Assembly: GCF_000092025.1 (NCBI RefSeq)
Contig: NC_003062.2
Coordinates: forward strand, 184,001 to 248,000
Direction of reading: 5' to 3'
DNA: 64,000 nt
Origin: Agrobacterium fabrum str. C58
Lineage (GTDB): Bacteria; Pseudomonadota; Alphaproteobacteria; Rhizobiales; Rhizobiaceae
The position numbers and the translations under genes were made by a program. Positions 45,819-53,802 of this stretch are shown here, piece after piece; within the stretch, counting starts at the first letter, position 1, and each line of letters begins with the position of its first letter. Below the pieces are notes generated by a model. That model had not been told where the DNA came from and ran no database searches. It was given only the letters and a program-made list of their open reading frames with translations.

Positions 45819-46234
45819 GAGGTCTCTCCTAAATCTTGTTTGGTTCAGCACGCCGACAACTGTTCTCCGTTGTTCGGTTGCGTTCAAACTACAGCCGAGC
45901 GATTTCCAAGCGCTTAAAAAAAACGATTAACTCAAAGTAAACGGAAGGATGAGTTCCTCTTGGTAAATAAAAATTAAAAGTATTTTCTGCATTTTTATAT
46001 TTGCGGATAAATAAGTGTATTTTAAGCCTTATCACTTTTCTCTTTTTTAGAAGTGCCGTTTCATGGAGACGCACATGTTCAGTTTTGAGGCGATTGAAGA
46101 GTGATGAAAATACCATCTCGTTACACGTGACGATCATCCGCATTGCGGATTCGTGCCATTTAACGCTTCATTCACTAAAACCGCGCATTCTGTGGCGCAA
46201 TAAACTGTGCTGATAGTAAGCAAGGGCCAAACGC
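45819..46234. promoter_or_regulatory. 416-bp A/T-rich gap between ctpA and the secretin-N protein; divergent control region
   Basis: No credible gene lies here. The stretch 45910-46080 is strikingly A/T rich for this genome. It must hold the promoters of ctpA (leftward) and of the gene at 46235 (rightward). A hairpin in the ctpA leader is at 45853-45877. A frame on the minus strand (45889-46143) lacks ribosome site and family features and is rejected. Confidence 0.5.
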
Positions 46235-46645
46235 GTGTCATCCGGAAAACTGGCGAAAATCATGGTCGGCTTGTCCGTCTTCCTCGGGGCTGCGGCGCAG
46301 CCGGTTTTTGCCCAGGACGATATATTGCGCGTTTCGATGAATCACGCCCGCGTTCTCCGCCTCGACCGTCCCGTGAGCAAGGTTATCGTCGGAAACTCCA
46401 AGGTCGCTGATGCCACGGTCGCTGATGCAACGACCATCGTTCTAACCGGGCGCAGTTTTGGCACGACCAATCTTGTGCTTCTTGATGCCGAAGGCAATCC
46501 CATCGTGGATGAGCGCATTCTCGTCTCCATCGACGAGGGTAATACGGTTCGTGTATTCCGCCAGACGGAGCGCACGGTGCTGTCCTGTACGCCGAATTGC
46601 GAACAGCATTCGCAAAATAGCGGCGACAAGGACGCTCAGCCCTGA
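46235..46645 (+). CDS. Stand-alone pilus-formation (secretin N-terminal) domain protein
   Basis: This 136-residue exported protein has a signal peptide (cleavage after VFAQ, about residue 26) followed by the same N domain found at the start of CpaC secretins: LRVSMNHARVLRLDRPVSKVIVGNSKVADATVADATTIVLTG. It has no secretin channel. A 15-bp tandem duplication (46403-46432) encodes VADATVADAT. Two cysteines near the C-terminus (LSCTPNCEQ) may form a disulfide. The GTG at 46235 is the start used; ATG 46262 would still leave a signal peptide. It diverges from the pilin gene, suggesting an accessory role in pilus secretin assembly. Confidence 0.8.
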   Translation: MSSGKLAKIMVGLSVFLGAAAQPVFAQDDILRVSMNHARVLRLDRPVSKVIVGNSKVADATVADATTIVLTGRSFGTTNLVLLDAEGNPIVDERILVSIDEGNTVRVFRQTERTVLSCTPNCEQHSQNSGDKDAQP

Positions 46646-46660
46646 CAGGGCACTTTTTGC
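46639..46660 (+). terminator. Short terminator-like hairpin after the secretin-N gene
   Basis: GCCCT-GAC-AGGGC is a 5-bp stem spanning the stop codon, followed by ACTTTTTGC. Confidence 0.45.
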
Positions 46661-46831
46661 ATCATTCTGACATGATAGCAGGCCTTCCGATGGAAACGGA
46701 AGTCGCTCGTCTTCAGCTTTTCTGAACTTGAAAAAGACGAAAAAAGAAACATGCTTCCCGGCGTTTGCCGGTCGGCTATATGTTGCTTTTTTTCGGATAA
46801 GTATTTGATCTGGCTAAGATCAAAAATGGAA

Positions 46832-46918
46832 TGGTGCCCAGAAGAGGACTCGAACCTCCACACCCTTTCGAGTACCAGCACCTGAAGCTGGCGCGTCTAC
46901 CAATTCCGCCATCTGGGC
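46832..46918 (-). tRNA. tRNA-Leu (anticodon CAG)
   Basis: The minus strand reads GCCCAGATGGCGGAATTGG onward and ends TCTGGGCACCA, so the acceptor stem (GCCCAGA with TCTGGGC) closes and CCA is encoded. The anticodon stem-loop CCAGC-TTCAGGT-GCTGG has CAG at the anticodon positions. The long variable arm is that of a class II leucine tRNA, total 87 nt. The T-arm GGTTCGAGTCC is standard. Confidence 0.97.
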
Positions 46919-47037
46919 GACGGAGAGCGATGTACGAGGGCAGCCGCCCGGTGTCAACAGACTTTTTGAACTTTTATGACGATCATTGATTTTAAAGGGA
47001 AAAAACTTAATCCGGGCTGTTGAAACATGTCGCCGGG

Positions 47038-47343
47038 TCAGGTGTCGAGGCCCTCGTGCTTCGTTCTGTCGACATGACCGAGGTCACGCTCCGGATCGAT
47101 GAGGTCACGGATTCTCTGCTTGAGTTCTTTTGGACCGGGAAAACCGCCATCGCGTTTGCGTTCCCATATAATCGTCCCATCAACGGTGATCTCAAACAGA
47201 CCGCCGGTCGAGGGAATGAGACTGACTTCGCCGATATCAGACGCGAAGGTTTGCAGGATTTCCTGCGCCATCCAGCCCGCGCGCAGCAGCCAGTTGCATT
47301 GTGTGCAGTAGCGAATGGCTATGCGGGGTTTGGTCTCGGTCAT
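47038..47343 (-). CDS. SelT/SelW/SelH-family (Rdx) thioredoxin-fold protein, Cys form
   Basis: This 101-residue protein has the N-terminal redox motif RYCTQCNWLLRAGW (CxxC in place of the CxxU of selenoproteins) and GGLFEITVDGTIIWERKRDGGFPGPKELKQRIRDLI, which is diagnostic for the SelW/Rdx family. It likely acts in thiol redox reactions; the partner is unknown. GGAG lies before the ATG. Confidence 0.9.
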   Translation of the reverse strand: MTETKPRIAIRYCTQCNWLLRAGWMAQEILQTFASDIGEVSLIPSTGGLFEITVDGTIIWERKRDGGFPGPKELKQRIRDLIDPERDLGHVDRTKHEGLDT

Positions 47344-47480
47344 CCCTAAATCTCCTTCAGCGCAATGATGCTCACGATAATGTCAACTATAACACTCATG
47401 TTTTTACCGGGCGCGTGCTTGTTCTTATCATGTGGCTTTGCCAACAGAGAAGCTGTCGAAGGCTGAAACGTGGAGATCCT

Positions 47481-47930
47481 ATGGCCCAGTTCGAGAATAA
47501 TCGTCAGCGTCTTTTCGTTCCGGCGGTCGCGCCGCTTTATAATTCGACCCATGATCTGGTGGAGACCATTCTGCGCGTCGCGGCCGGGCTTCTTCTGGTG
47601 ACCCATGGGTTTGGCAAGATCGTCAATCCTTTCGGCGCCGTCGGCATGGTGGAGAGCCTTGGCTTTCACCCAGGCGTCTTCTGGTCACCGCTGCTTGCCG
47701 CCACGGAATTTTTCGGCGGCATTCTTGTCGCCATCGGCCTGTTCACGCGGCCAGCATCTTTCGCGGCCATGATCGTGCTATTGGTCACGGTCTATTTTCA
47801 CGGCATCGTAAAGGCGGAAGGCTTGGGCGGTGCGGAAAAATCGATTCTCTGGGCTGCGATTTTCCTGTTCTTCGCCGTGCGCGGCGGCAACCGTCATTCG
47901 GTGGACGCCAAGCTGACGCGTGAATTCTGA
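47481..47930 (+). CDS. DoxX-family membrane protein
   Basis: This 149-residue protein has four membrane helices and the DoxX pattern ILRVAAGLLLVTHGFGKIVNPFG, ATEFFGGILVAIGLFTRPAS and VYFHGIVKAEGLGGAEKSILWAAIF. DoxX-type proteins are associated with quinone or thiosulfate redox in some organisms, but most bacterial members have no known activity. GGAG is 6 bp before ATG 47481; an upstream open frame is not used. Confidence 0.85.
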   Translation: MAQFENNRQRLFVPAVAPLYNSTHDLVETILRVAAGLLLVTHGFGKIVNPFGAVGMVESLGFHPGVFWSPLLAATEFFGGILVAIGLFTRPASFAAMIVLLVTVYFHGIVKAEGLGGAEKSILWAAIFLFFAVRGGNRHSVDAKLTREF

Positions 47931-48011
47931 GGCTTAAAACGCCGCGCCGTCCGCTACCGCCTCAAAGACGATGCCGCGCTCTTGAAAATCGTTTTTTCCC
48001 GTGGTGAAGCT

Positions 48012-48044
48012 GGACTCAATTGGCAATTTTTGCCGATTGAGTCC
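48012..48044 (+). promoter_or_regulatory. 15-bp leader hairpin before the amidotransferase gene
   Basis: GGACTCAATTGGCAA and TTGCCGATTGAGTCC pair over 15 positions (one T-G wobble) around a TTT loop, ending 22 bp before the ATG. It is followed by ordinary sequence rather than a T-run, so it looks like an mRNA leader structure or an operator rather than a terminator. Confidence 0.5.
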
Positions 48045-48066
48045 ATCGTCGTCGCCAAGAGGTCTT

Positions 48067-48765
48067 ATGCGCGTTGCAATCATAGAAAACATGGCGGGCA
48101 CGCCGCATGGACAAATTGGCGTCGCCCTGCGAGAGGCGGCGGCGGATATTCACATCATCCGCGCCTATGCGGGCGATCCTCTTCCTGAAGATGCGGACGA
48201 CCATGATGCGCTTGTTGTTCTGGGCGGCGAACAGAATGCGGTAGATGATGTGCTTTATCCCTATCTTCCGGACTTGGCGCTTCTGATGAAGGCTTTCGGT
48301 GATGCGGGCAAGGCGGTCATGGGTGTTTGCCTCGGCAGCCAGTTGCTGGCGCGCGCCTATGGCGGAGAGAATATTCTCTCAGGCCCGCCGGAATTCGGTT
48401 GGCAGGATGTGTCCCTGACGCCGGAGGGCTTATCCGATCCGCTTTTGGCCGGGCAGCAGCAGAACTTCCCGATCTTTCAGTGGCATTGTGACACTTTTAC
48501 GCTTCCGCCCGATGCCACGCGCCTTGCGACCAATGCCGCGACACAAAACCAGGCCTTTCGTATCGGACGGGCGGCCTATGGCACCCAGTTCCATTTCGAG
48601 GCTTCCACCGAGGTTGTCGACGAATGGTGTCGGAGATTTCCGGGTTCCGTCGAAAGAATGTCGCCCGGCTGGCTGGAAAATTACGGTGACCACCGTGGCA
48701 CGCGGGCGCAGATGGCCGACATGACGGGTCTGGAAATAGCCCGCGCCTGGATTCGGCTGATCTGA
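48067..48765 (+). CDS. Class I glutamine amidotransferase (GMP synthase-like domain)
   Basis: This 232-residue stand-alone GATase1 domain has the nucleophile elbow GVCLGSQLLARAYGG and the His-Glu pair in YGTQFHFEASTE. It resembles the YfeJ/GuaA-like free amidotransferases that hydrolyse gamma-glutamyl bonds, for example in gamma-glutamyl-polyamine metabolism, but no partner synthase is adjacent. ATG 48067 (MRVAIIENM) starts the conserved fold; a longer frame through the upstream hairpin is rejected. Confidence 0.85.
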   Translation: MRVAIIENMAGTPHGQIGVALREAAADIHIIRAYAGDPLPEDADDHDALVVLGGEQNAVDDVLYPYLPDLALLMKAFGDAGKAVMGVCLGSQLLARAYGGENILSGPPEFGWQDVSLTPEGLSDPLLAGQQQNFPIFQWHCDTFTLPPDATRLATNAATQNQAFRIGRAAYGTQFHFEASTEVVDEWCRRFPGSVERMSPGWLENYGDHRGTRAQMADMTGLEIARAWIRLI

Positions 48766-48852
48766 CAGCGGTGATTTTCGGTTGCGAATTGAACAGGTTC
48801 TGCTCAAGATTGCGACGGGTTCACTTCGATTTGCAACAGAGGCGCAAAGATC

Positions 48853-49041
48853 ATGTATAAATTCGAAATCTATCAGGACAAAGCCGGCGAATATCGCTTC
48901 CGCTTCAAGGCATCCAATGGCGAGACGATGTTTTCGTCGGAAGGGTACAAGGCAAAGGCATCGGCTATCCACGCGATCGAATCGATCAAGAGAAACTCTG
49001 CCGGTGCCGATACCGTCGATCTCACCACAATGACGGCCTGA
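48853..49041 (+). CDS. YegP-family (DUF1508) small protein
   Basis: This 62-residue protein has a single DUF1508 repeat: KFEIYQDKAGEYRFRFKASNGE then SSEGYKAKASAIHAIESIKRNS. YegP proteins usually have two tandem copies; this is the one-copy form. The function is unknown. GAGG precedes the ATG. Confidence 0.85.
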   Translation: MYKFEIYQDKAGEYRFRFKASNGETMFSSEGYKAKASAIHAIESIKRNSAGADTVDLTTMTA

Positions 49042-49223
49042 GCGCCGCCCTTGCGCGAGAACTCGAAGCGTTTCGCCTGTCATAAATGACGGGCGCATCG
49101 ACAGGTGCCGGCGTAAAGATAAGATTCAGTCTTTTTTGATAATCTTCCGTTAGCATTTGTCTTTCGAGGTCTGCGGGTGGCGTCTGAGTGTCCCCCCCAC
49201 TTTTGTTTTGCGTACGGGTTCTC

Positions 49224-50321
49224 ATGCGTTCATCGGCTGTACCAGCACTTCTCTTCGGTTGCCTTCTGCTTGGCGGCTGCACGTCCAGTTCCGGGCCGGA
49301 AAGCCTGATGGCTGGCTTGCCGTCGAAGGAAACCACCAGTTCGGTCAAGCCATCGGCGCCGGTGCCGCAGGCAAGTGTCGGCACGCAGCCGATTACGGCT
49401 CAGCCACGGCAGGAAGTCCTGGCGTGGGGCGGGCCGGTGCCGGATGAGCCCAAGGCCTTTTCCGCCGTCACGCCGAAGGCATCCCTGCCGCAGAATGCGC
49501 CTGAAATCCGTCTGCCCGTTCCTTCGCAGACCGGAATGGTGCGACCGGCAGAACGGCCGATGGAGCGCCCGGTGCAATTGGCCATGGCTGCCGCTCCGGC
49601 GGCGAGCGCTGGCGCGCAGATCCGCTCCCGCATCTTCCGTTCCAGTTTCAGCGACGCCAAGCCCATCAATTTCGGCCGGGTTCAGCCGCGCCATTTCCAG
49701 GTCCATGGTGTGGATGTGTCCCGCTGGCAGGCGAATATAGACTGGCCGCAGCTGCGCACCCGCGGTGCGAATTTCGCGTTCATCAAGGCGACGGATGGCG
49801 GCGATCATCTCGATCCGATGTTCCGCACCAACTGGCAGCGCGCGAAGGAAGCAGGCATCCGCCGCGGCGCTTACCACTTCTTTTATTGGTGCCGCAACGC
49901 CAGCGAACAGGCGGACTGGTTCATTCGCAACGTGCCGCGCGATCCGGATGCGCTGCCGCCGGTCATCGACGTGGAATATAACGGTGAATCGAGCTGCAAG
50001 ATGCGCCATTCCCGTGAACGCGTTTTGGAAAAGATGCGTGTCTTCATGGACAAGCTCGAGCGCCATTATGGTCAGCGGCCGATCATCTATACGGCGCCCG
50101 ATTTCTACAAGGACAACCTCCAGGGCGAATTCCACGATTATCCCTTCTGGCTGCGTGCAGTCGCTCAGCACCCGTCAGCGGTCTATCCCGGTCGCAAGTG
50201 GCTATTCTGGCAATATTCCGGCTCCGGCCTGTCGCATGGCGTCGATGGCCGTATCGATCTCAATGTCTTCAACGGCAGCGAGGAATCCTGGCATCGCTGG
50301 GTCGATCGTCGTTCGAGTTGA
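49224..50321 (+). CDS. Glycoside hydrolase family 25 lysozyme lipoprotein
   Basis: This 365-residue protein has a lipoprotein signal (lipobox LLLGGC at about residues 10-16), a Pro/Ser/Ala-rich linker (residues 20-150) and a GH25 domain from about 155: VHGVDVSRWQANIDWPQL, NFAFIKATDGGDHLDPMF, GAYHFFYWCRNASEQADWF and PPVIDVEYN (catalytic Asp/Glu). It should hydrolyse the MurNAc-GlcNAc bond of peptidoglycan from the outer membrane or periplasm. ATG 49224 is chosen as the start of the signal sequence. Confidence 0.9.
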   Translation: MRSSAVPALLFGCLLLGGCTSSSGPESLMAGLPSKETTSSVKPSAPVPQASVGTQPITAQPRQEVLAWGGPVPDEPKAFSAVTPKASLPQNAPEIRLPVPSQTGMVRPAERPMERPVQLAMAAAPAASAGAQIRSRIFRSSFSDAKPINFGRVQPRHFQVHGVDVSRWQANIDWPQLRTRGANFAFIKATDGGDHLDPMFRTNWQRAKEAGIRRGAYHFFYWCRNASEQADWFIRNVPRDPDALPPVIDVEYNGESSCKMRHSRERVLEKMRVFMDKLERHYGQRPIIYTAPDFYKDNLQGEFHDYPFWLRAVAQHPSAVYPGRKWLFWQYSGSGLSHGVDGRIDLNVFNGSEESWHRWVDRRSS

Positions 50322-50324
50322 TGA

Positions 50325-51200
50325 TCAGCGCGCGAATTTTCGCGCGCCCGCAACGCACAGCACCACCACCAGCGTCACGCCGATCATGGCCGGGCTCACC
50401 TCTTCGTGCAGCAGAGTTGCGGCGAGCGCTAGCCCGAAGAAGGGCTGGAGCAATTGCAGCTGCCCCACCGCAGCGATACCGCCCAGCGCCAGCCCGCGAT
50501 ACCAGAAAATGAAACCGATCAGCATGCTGAACAGCGAGACATAGGCAAGGCCGCCCCAGGCCTGCGGGTCTATGCCGCCGAGCGTTTCCGGCCCGGTAAA
50601 AAAGGCGAGCGGCAGCATTACGGGCAGGGAAAGCACCAGCGCCCAGGAGATGACCTGCCAGCCGCCCAGCTTGCGGGAGAGGGCAGCGCCCTCCGCATAA
50701 CCAAGTCCGCAGACGATGATTGCGCCGAGCATGAGAAGATCGCCGGCAAGCGAGGCCTCGATCCGGGCGGCGAACGAATTCGACAGGGAGAAACCCGCCA
50801 CCAGCGCGCTGCCGAGGCAGGAGAACAGCCAGAAGACAGGGCGCGGGCGCTCTCCGCCGCGCATAACCGCAAAGATTGCAGTTGCAAGCGGCAGCAGCCC
50901 CACAAAAATGATGGAATGCGCCGAGGTGACATGCCGCAGCGCAAGCGCGGTCAAAAGCGGGAAACCCACCACGACCCCAATCGAGACGATGATCAGCGAT
51001 GTCAGATCACCGCGCGCCGGGCGCTTCTGCCTGAACAGAAACAGCAGCGCCAGCGCCAACAGGCCCGCAATGCTGGCGCGGGCAGCGGTCAGGAACACGG
51101 GGTCGAAACCCGTTACCGCAAGGCGTGTCGCGGGCAGAGACCCGCTAAATATCACCACGCCCGTCAGCCCGTTCAGCCAACCGCTTGTCGTCTTGTCCAT
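50325..51200 (-). CDS. EamA/DMT-superfamily transporter
   Basis: This 291-residue protein has ten membrane helices in two EamA repeats (for example RLAVTGFDPVFLTAARASIAGLLAL and the second-half PLAFFTGPETLGGIDPQAWGGLAY). It converges 3 bp from the GH25 gene stop and diverges from the MocR-type regulator gene, so the regulator probably controls it. Export of amino acids or vitamin-like compounds is a common DMT role but is unproven here. Confidence 0.86.
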   Translation of the reverse strand: MDKTTSGWLNGLTGVVIFSGSLPATRLAVTGFDPVFLTAARASIAGLLALALLFLFRQKRPARGDLTSLIIVSIGVVVGFPLLTALALRHVTSAHSIIFVGLLPLATAIFAVMRGGERPRPVFWLFSCLGSALVAGFSLSNSFAARIEASLAGDLLMLGAIIVCGLGYAEGAALSRKLGGWQVISWALVLSLPVMLPLAFFTGPETLGGIDPQAWGGLAYVSLFSMLIGFIFWYRGLALGGIAAVGQLQLLQPFFGLALAATLLHEEVSPAMIGVTLVVVLCVAGARKFAR

Positions 51201-51283
51201 GATCGTCTCCTGCCTTTTGCCTTTCTTGATCCGGAATGGCTGGCAGGAACAGCGACAATACGATACAATATCAATAAACTGTT

Positions 51284-52705
51284 ATGGTCTTAAAAGCAGT
51301 ACGGTTAGGGATGGATGTGGACGGGAAGGTCATGGCAGGCACACGTATAGAAAAGGTGATGGCGAATATCCGCCAGCGCATCACCTCGCGCAGCCTTGTT
51401 CCGGGTGCTCGCCTGCCATCCGTGCGGGCGCTGGCAAAGACCATGCAGCTTTCCACGTCCACCATTGTCGAGGCTTATGACCGGCTTGTGGCGGATGGTA
51501 CGATAAGCTCACGCCCCGGCTCCGGTTTTTTTGTTGCAGGTCCGCTTGCGCCACTCTCGCTTGCCGATATCGAACCGCGGCTCGACAGGGCGGTGGACCC
51601 TTTATGGGTTTCGCGGCAGGCGCTGGATGACGGTTCAGCTCTCGCCAAGCCCGGCTGCGGCTGGCTTCCGGCATCGTGGATGCCACAGGAGGCATTGCGG
51701 CGGGCGATGCGAGGGCTGGCCCGTGCCGATGACGCCCTGCTGACGGATTACGGCAGCCCGATGGGGCTGTTGCCGTTGCGCCAGCTTCTTTCACGCCGGC
51801 TGGCCGAACACGGTGTACAGGCGGGTGCCAGCCAGATCATGCTTACCGATTCCGGCACGCAGGCAATCGATCTTCTCTGCCGTTTCCTGCTGCAGCCGGG
51901 GGATACGGTTGTTGTCGACGACCCCTGTTACTTTAATTTCCACGCCCTGTTGCGAGCGCATCGGGTGAAGATCGTCGGGGTGCCCTATACACCTGCTGGA
52001 CCCGACCTGCCACTTTTCGAGCAGGCGCTGAAAGAGCACCAGCCGCGGCTTTATATCACCAATTCCGCGATCCATAATCCGACTGGCGCAAGACTATCCG
52101 CCGTTTCCGCCCATCGCCTGCTGATGCTGGCCGAACAGCCGGGCCTGACCATCATCGAGGATGATATTTTTGCCGATTTCGAAACGCAGGCGGCTCCCCG
52201 GCTGGCGGCTTTTGATGGTCTGAACCGCGTTGTCCAGATCGGCAGCTTTTCCAAGACGCTGTCCGCCTCCGTGCGATGCGGTTTCATCGCGGCACCCCGG
52301 GCGTGGGTGGAAGCCCTGACCGACCTCAAGATCGCCACGGCTTTCGGTGGAACGCATTTTTCGGCGGCGCTTGTCCTGTCGCTTTTGACGGATGGAAGTT
52401 ATCGCAAGCATGTCGAGGCTCTCCGGCAGCGTCTTGCGGCTGCGGTGCCGGAGGCGGCAACCCGTCTGAGATCGATCGGATGTATGCCGTGGATCGAGCC
52501 GCAGGCGGGCATGTTCCTGTGGTGCCGCCTGCCGGAAGGGACAGATGCCGCCGATGTGGCGCAGCGAGCGCTTGCACGGCAGGTGGTGCTGGCCCCCGGC
52601 AATGTGTTCAGCTCGTCGCAGAACGCTTCCGGTTTCATGCGTTTCAACGTGTCGCAAATGGTCGGCCCGCAGGTCATGACGGTGCTCGCGGATGCCCTTC
52701 GATGA
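51284..52705 (+). CDS. MocR-type GntR/aminotransferase fusion regulator
   Basis: This 473-residue protein has an N-terminal GntR winged helix (residues 15-85: SRSLVPGARLPSVRALAKTMQLSTSTIVEAYDRLVADG) joined to a class I aminotransferase fold with the PLP lysine in VVQIGSFSKTLSASVRCGF and TIIEDDIFADFE. MocR proteins are PLP-binding transcription factors, often for vitamin B6, GABA or ectoine genes. The first ATG is only about 9 nt after a likely -10 (TACAAT); ATG 51311 or 51332 are alternatives. It diverges from the EamA gene. Confidence 0.88.
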   Translation: MVLKAVRLGMDVDGKVMAGTRIEKVMANIRQRITSRSLVPGARLPSVRALAKTMQLSTSTIVEAYDRLVADGTISSRPGSGFFVAGPLAPLSLADIEPRLDRAVDPLWVSRQALDDGSALAKPGCGWLPASWMPQEALRRAMRGLARADDALLTDYGSPMGLLPLRQLLSRRLAEHGVQAGASQIMLTDSGTQAIDLLCRFLLQPGDTVVVDDPCYFNFHALLRAHRVKIVGVPYTPAGPDLPLFEQALKEHQPRLYITNSAIHNPTGARLSAVSAHRLLMLAEQPGLTIIEDDIFADFETQAAPRLAAFDGLNRVVQIGSFSKTLSASVRCGFIAAPRAWVEALTDLKIATAFGGTHFSAALVLSLLTDGSYRKHVEALRQRLAAAVPEAATRLRSIGCMPWIEPQAGMFLWCRLPEGTDAADVAQRALARQVVLAPGNVFSSSQNASGFMRFNVSQMVGPQVMTVLADALR

Positions 52706-52800
52706 GTGACTGGCCTTACCCATTTATCGGCATTTGAAGGAAATCGGAACAAAATCCCGTGAACGTCGTTTTCTCCGCAGAATGAAGAGGAGGAAACACC

Positions 52801-53118
52801 ATGACATTCGATCCCAATAACCCGCGTCCGGACCGCGATTTACGTCCGGAACTGAATATCAGCAATGAACCGCAAGCCCGCACGTCGTCGTCCTGGGTAC
52901 CGTGGTTGGCGATCATCGTTGTCGTTCTGGTCGGCGTTTTCGCCTGGTCGCAAATGAGCGGCCCGACCACCGATCCGGCAACGACGTCCTCCACCACGCC
53001 GCCTGCGGCAACGGATCAGGCACCGGCGCCGATGGCTCCGACCACCCCGGCAACGCCGCCCGTGAACAACACGGCACCGGCAAGCCCGAATACGGGTGGC
53101 ACGCAGACCCAGCCTTAA
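52801..53118 (+). CDS. Small membrane-anchored Pro/Thr-rich protein
   Basis: This 105-residue protein has one membrane helix (about residues 34-51, WVPWLAIIVVVLVGVFAW) with a charged N-terminal cytoplasmic part and a periplasmic tail made almost only of Pro, Thr, Ala and Asn. AGGAGG precedes the ATG. The family is widespread in Rhizobiales but I know no function for it. It is monocistronic, with its own terminator. Confidence 0.7.
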   Translation: MTFDPNNPRPDRDLRPELNISNEPQARTSSSWVPWLAIIVVVLVGVFAWSQMSGPTTDPATTSSTTPPAATDQAPAPMAPTTPATPPVNNTAPASPNTGGTQTQP

Positions 53119-53138
53119 CGGGTTGATTGATATGATAG

Positions 53139-53170
53139 AACCGCCTGCTTTTCAGCAGGCGGTTTTTCTT
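53139..53170 (+). terminator. Rho-independent terminator
   Basis: AACCGCCTGCT and AGCAGGCGGTT form an 11-bp perfect stem with a TTTC loop, followed by TTTCTTTG, 20 bp after the stop of the small membrane protein. Confidence 0.92.
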
Positions 53171-53189
53171 TGTGGAAAGCCAGCCGCCC

Positions 53190-53648
53190 TTAAAGCTGCT
53201 CCATGGCGGAGGGGCAGTTGGAAAGCTTCGACCAACGATCGATCGATTCCTCTGCGAGCGTCGAAAGCGTTATGCTTCCAAAGCGGGACAACAGGATGTT
53301 TTCCGCCTCGTTCATGGCGTCGAAAAGTGCTGCATTGACCGCCTGTTCGATGACGCAATTAGGATTGTCGCCGGCCAGCCCGATCGAGAACAACTCCGGT
53401 GCGCCAAGCGCCCGGTAAATGTCGAGCAGCGTGATCTCGGTGAGCGGCTGTGCCAGCACCCACCCGCCGCCATGGCCTTTTTCCGACGATACGTAACCAT
53501 GCTCCCGCAAGCCAGCCATCGTGCGGCGCACCACCACGGGATTGGTCTGCAGCATCGCCGCGATGTTTTCGGAGGTCGCGGCACCCTCATGTTTTTCCAT
53601 ATGGATCAGAATATGCAGCACCCGAGAAAGGCGTGTGTCGTGTCTCAT
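53190..53648 (-). CDS. Rrf2-family transcriptional regulator
   Basis: This 152-residue Rrf2 protein has a winged helix (SENIAAMLQTNPVVVRRTMAGLREHGYVSSEKGHGGGWVLAQP) but lacks the three-cysteine cluster motif of RirA, IscR and NsrR; it has one Cys near residue 105 (NPNCVIEQ) and one near the C-terminus (SNCPS). It resembles YwnA-type or thiol-sensing Rrf2 proteins. It diverges from a flavoprotein disulfide reductase gene, and the gap contains two matching dyads. Confidence 0.87.
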   Translation of the reverse strand: MRHDTRLSRVLHILIHMEKHEGAATSENIAAMLQTNPVVVRRTMAGLREHGYVSSEKGHGGGWVLAQPLTEITLLDIYRALGAPELFSIGLAGDNPNCVIEQAVNAALFDAMNEAENILLSRFGSITLSTLAEESIDRWSKLSNCPSAMEQL

Positions 53649-53693
53649 TGCTCAGCCCATCCATTTATCGGGAACGCTATCAGTTTGGATGTG

Positions 53694-53755
53694 ACGTAAC
53701 AATATAAGTTGCGTGACTATTGACTTCAAAATTCATGTAACAATATAAGTTTCAT
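53694..53755. promoter_or_regulatory. Two tandem 21-bp dyads, probable Rrf2 operators
   Basis: Site 1 (53694-53714) reads ACG-n-AAC-n7-GTT-n-CGT. Site 2 (53735-53755) reads ATG-n-AAC-n7-GTT-n-CAT. Both share GTAACAATATAAGTT and lie 41 bp apart, about four helical turns. The outer arms differ between the sites yet stay complementary, which argues for selection on dyad symmetry. Both are upstream of the flavoprotein gene at 53803. Confidence 0.7.
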
Positions 53756-53802
53756 GAAAATGAACGGCGCTTCCGCCTCATTCCCTGAACAATGGGTGCA
53801 TC

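Noticed and set aside
45889..46143. 84-codon minus-strand frame upstream of ctpA
   Set aside because: No ribosome site, odd composition from A/T-rich DNA, and it occupies the expected pilin promoter region.
46832..46918. tRNA-Leu as an integration site for a genomic island
   Set aside because: No integrase, direct repeat of the tRNA 3' end or foreign gene block lies next to it.
48430..49098. Minus-strand frame over the amidotransferase and YegP genes
   Set aside because: It is antisense to two genes with clear family motifs and has no recognisable domain.
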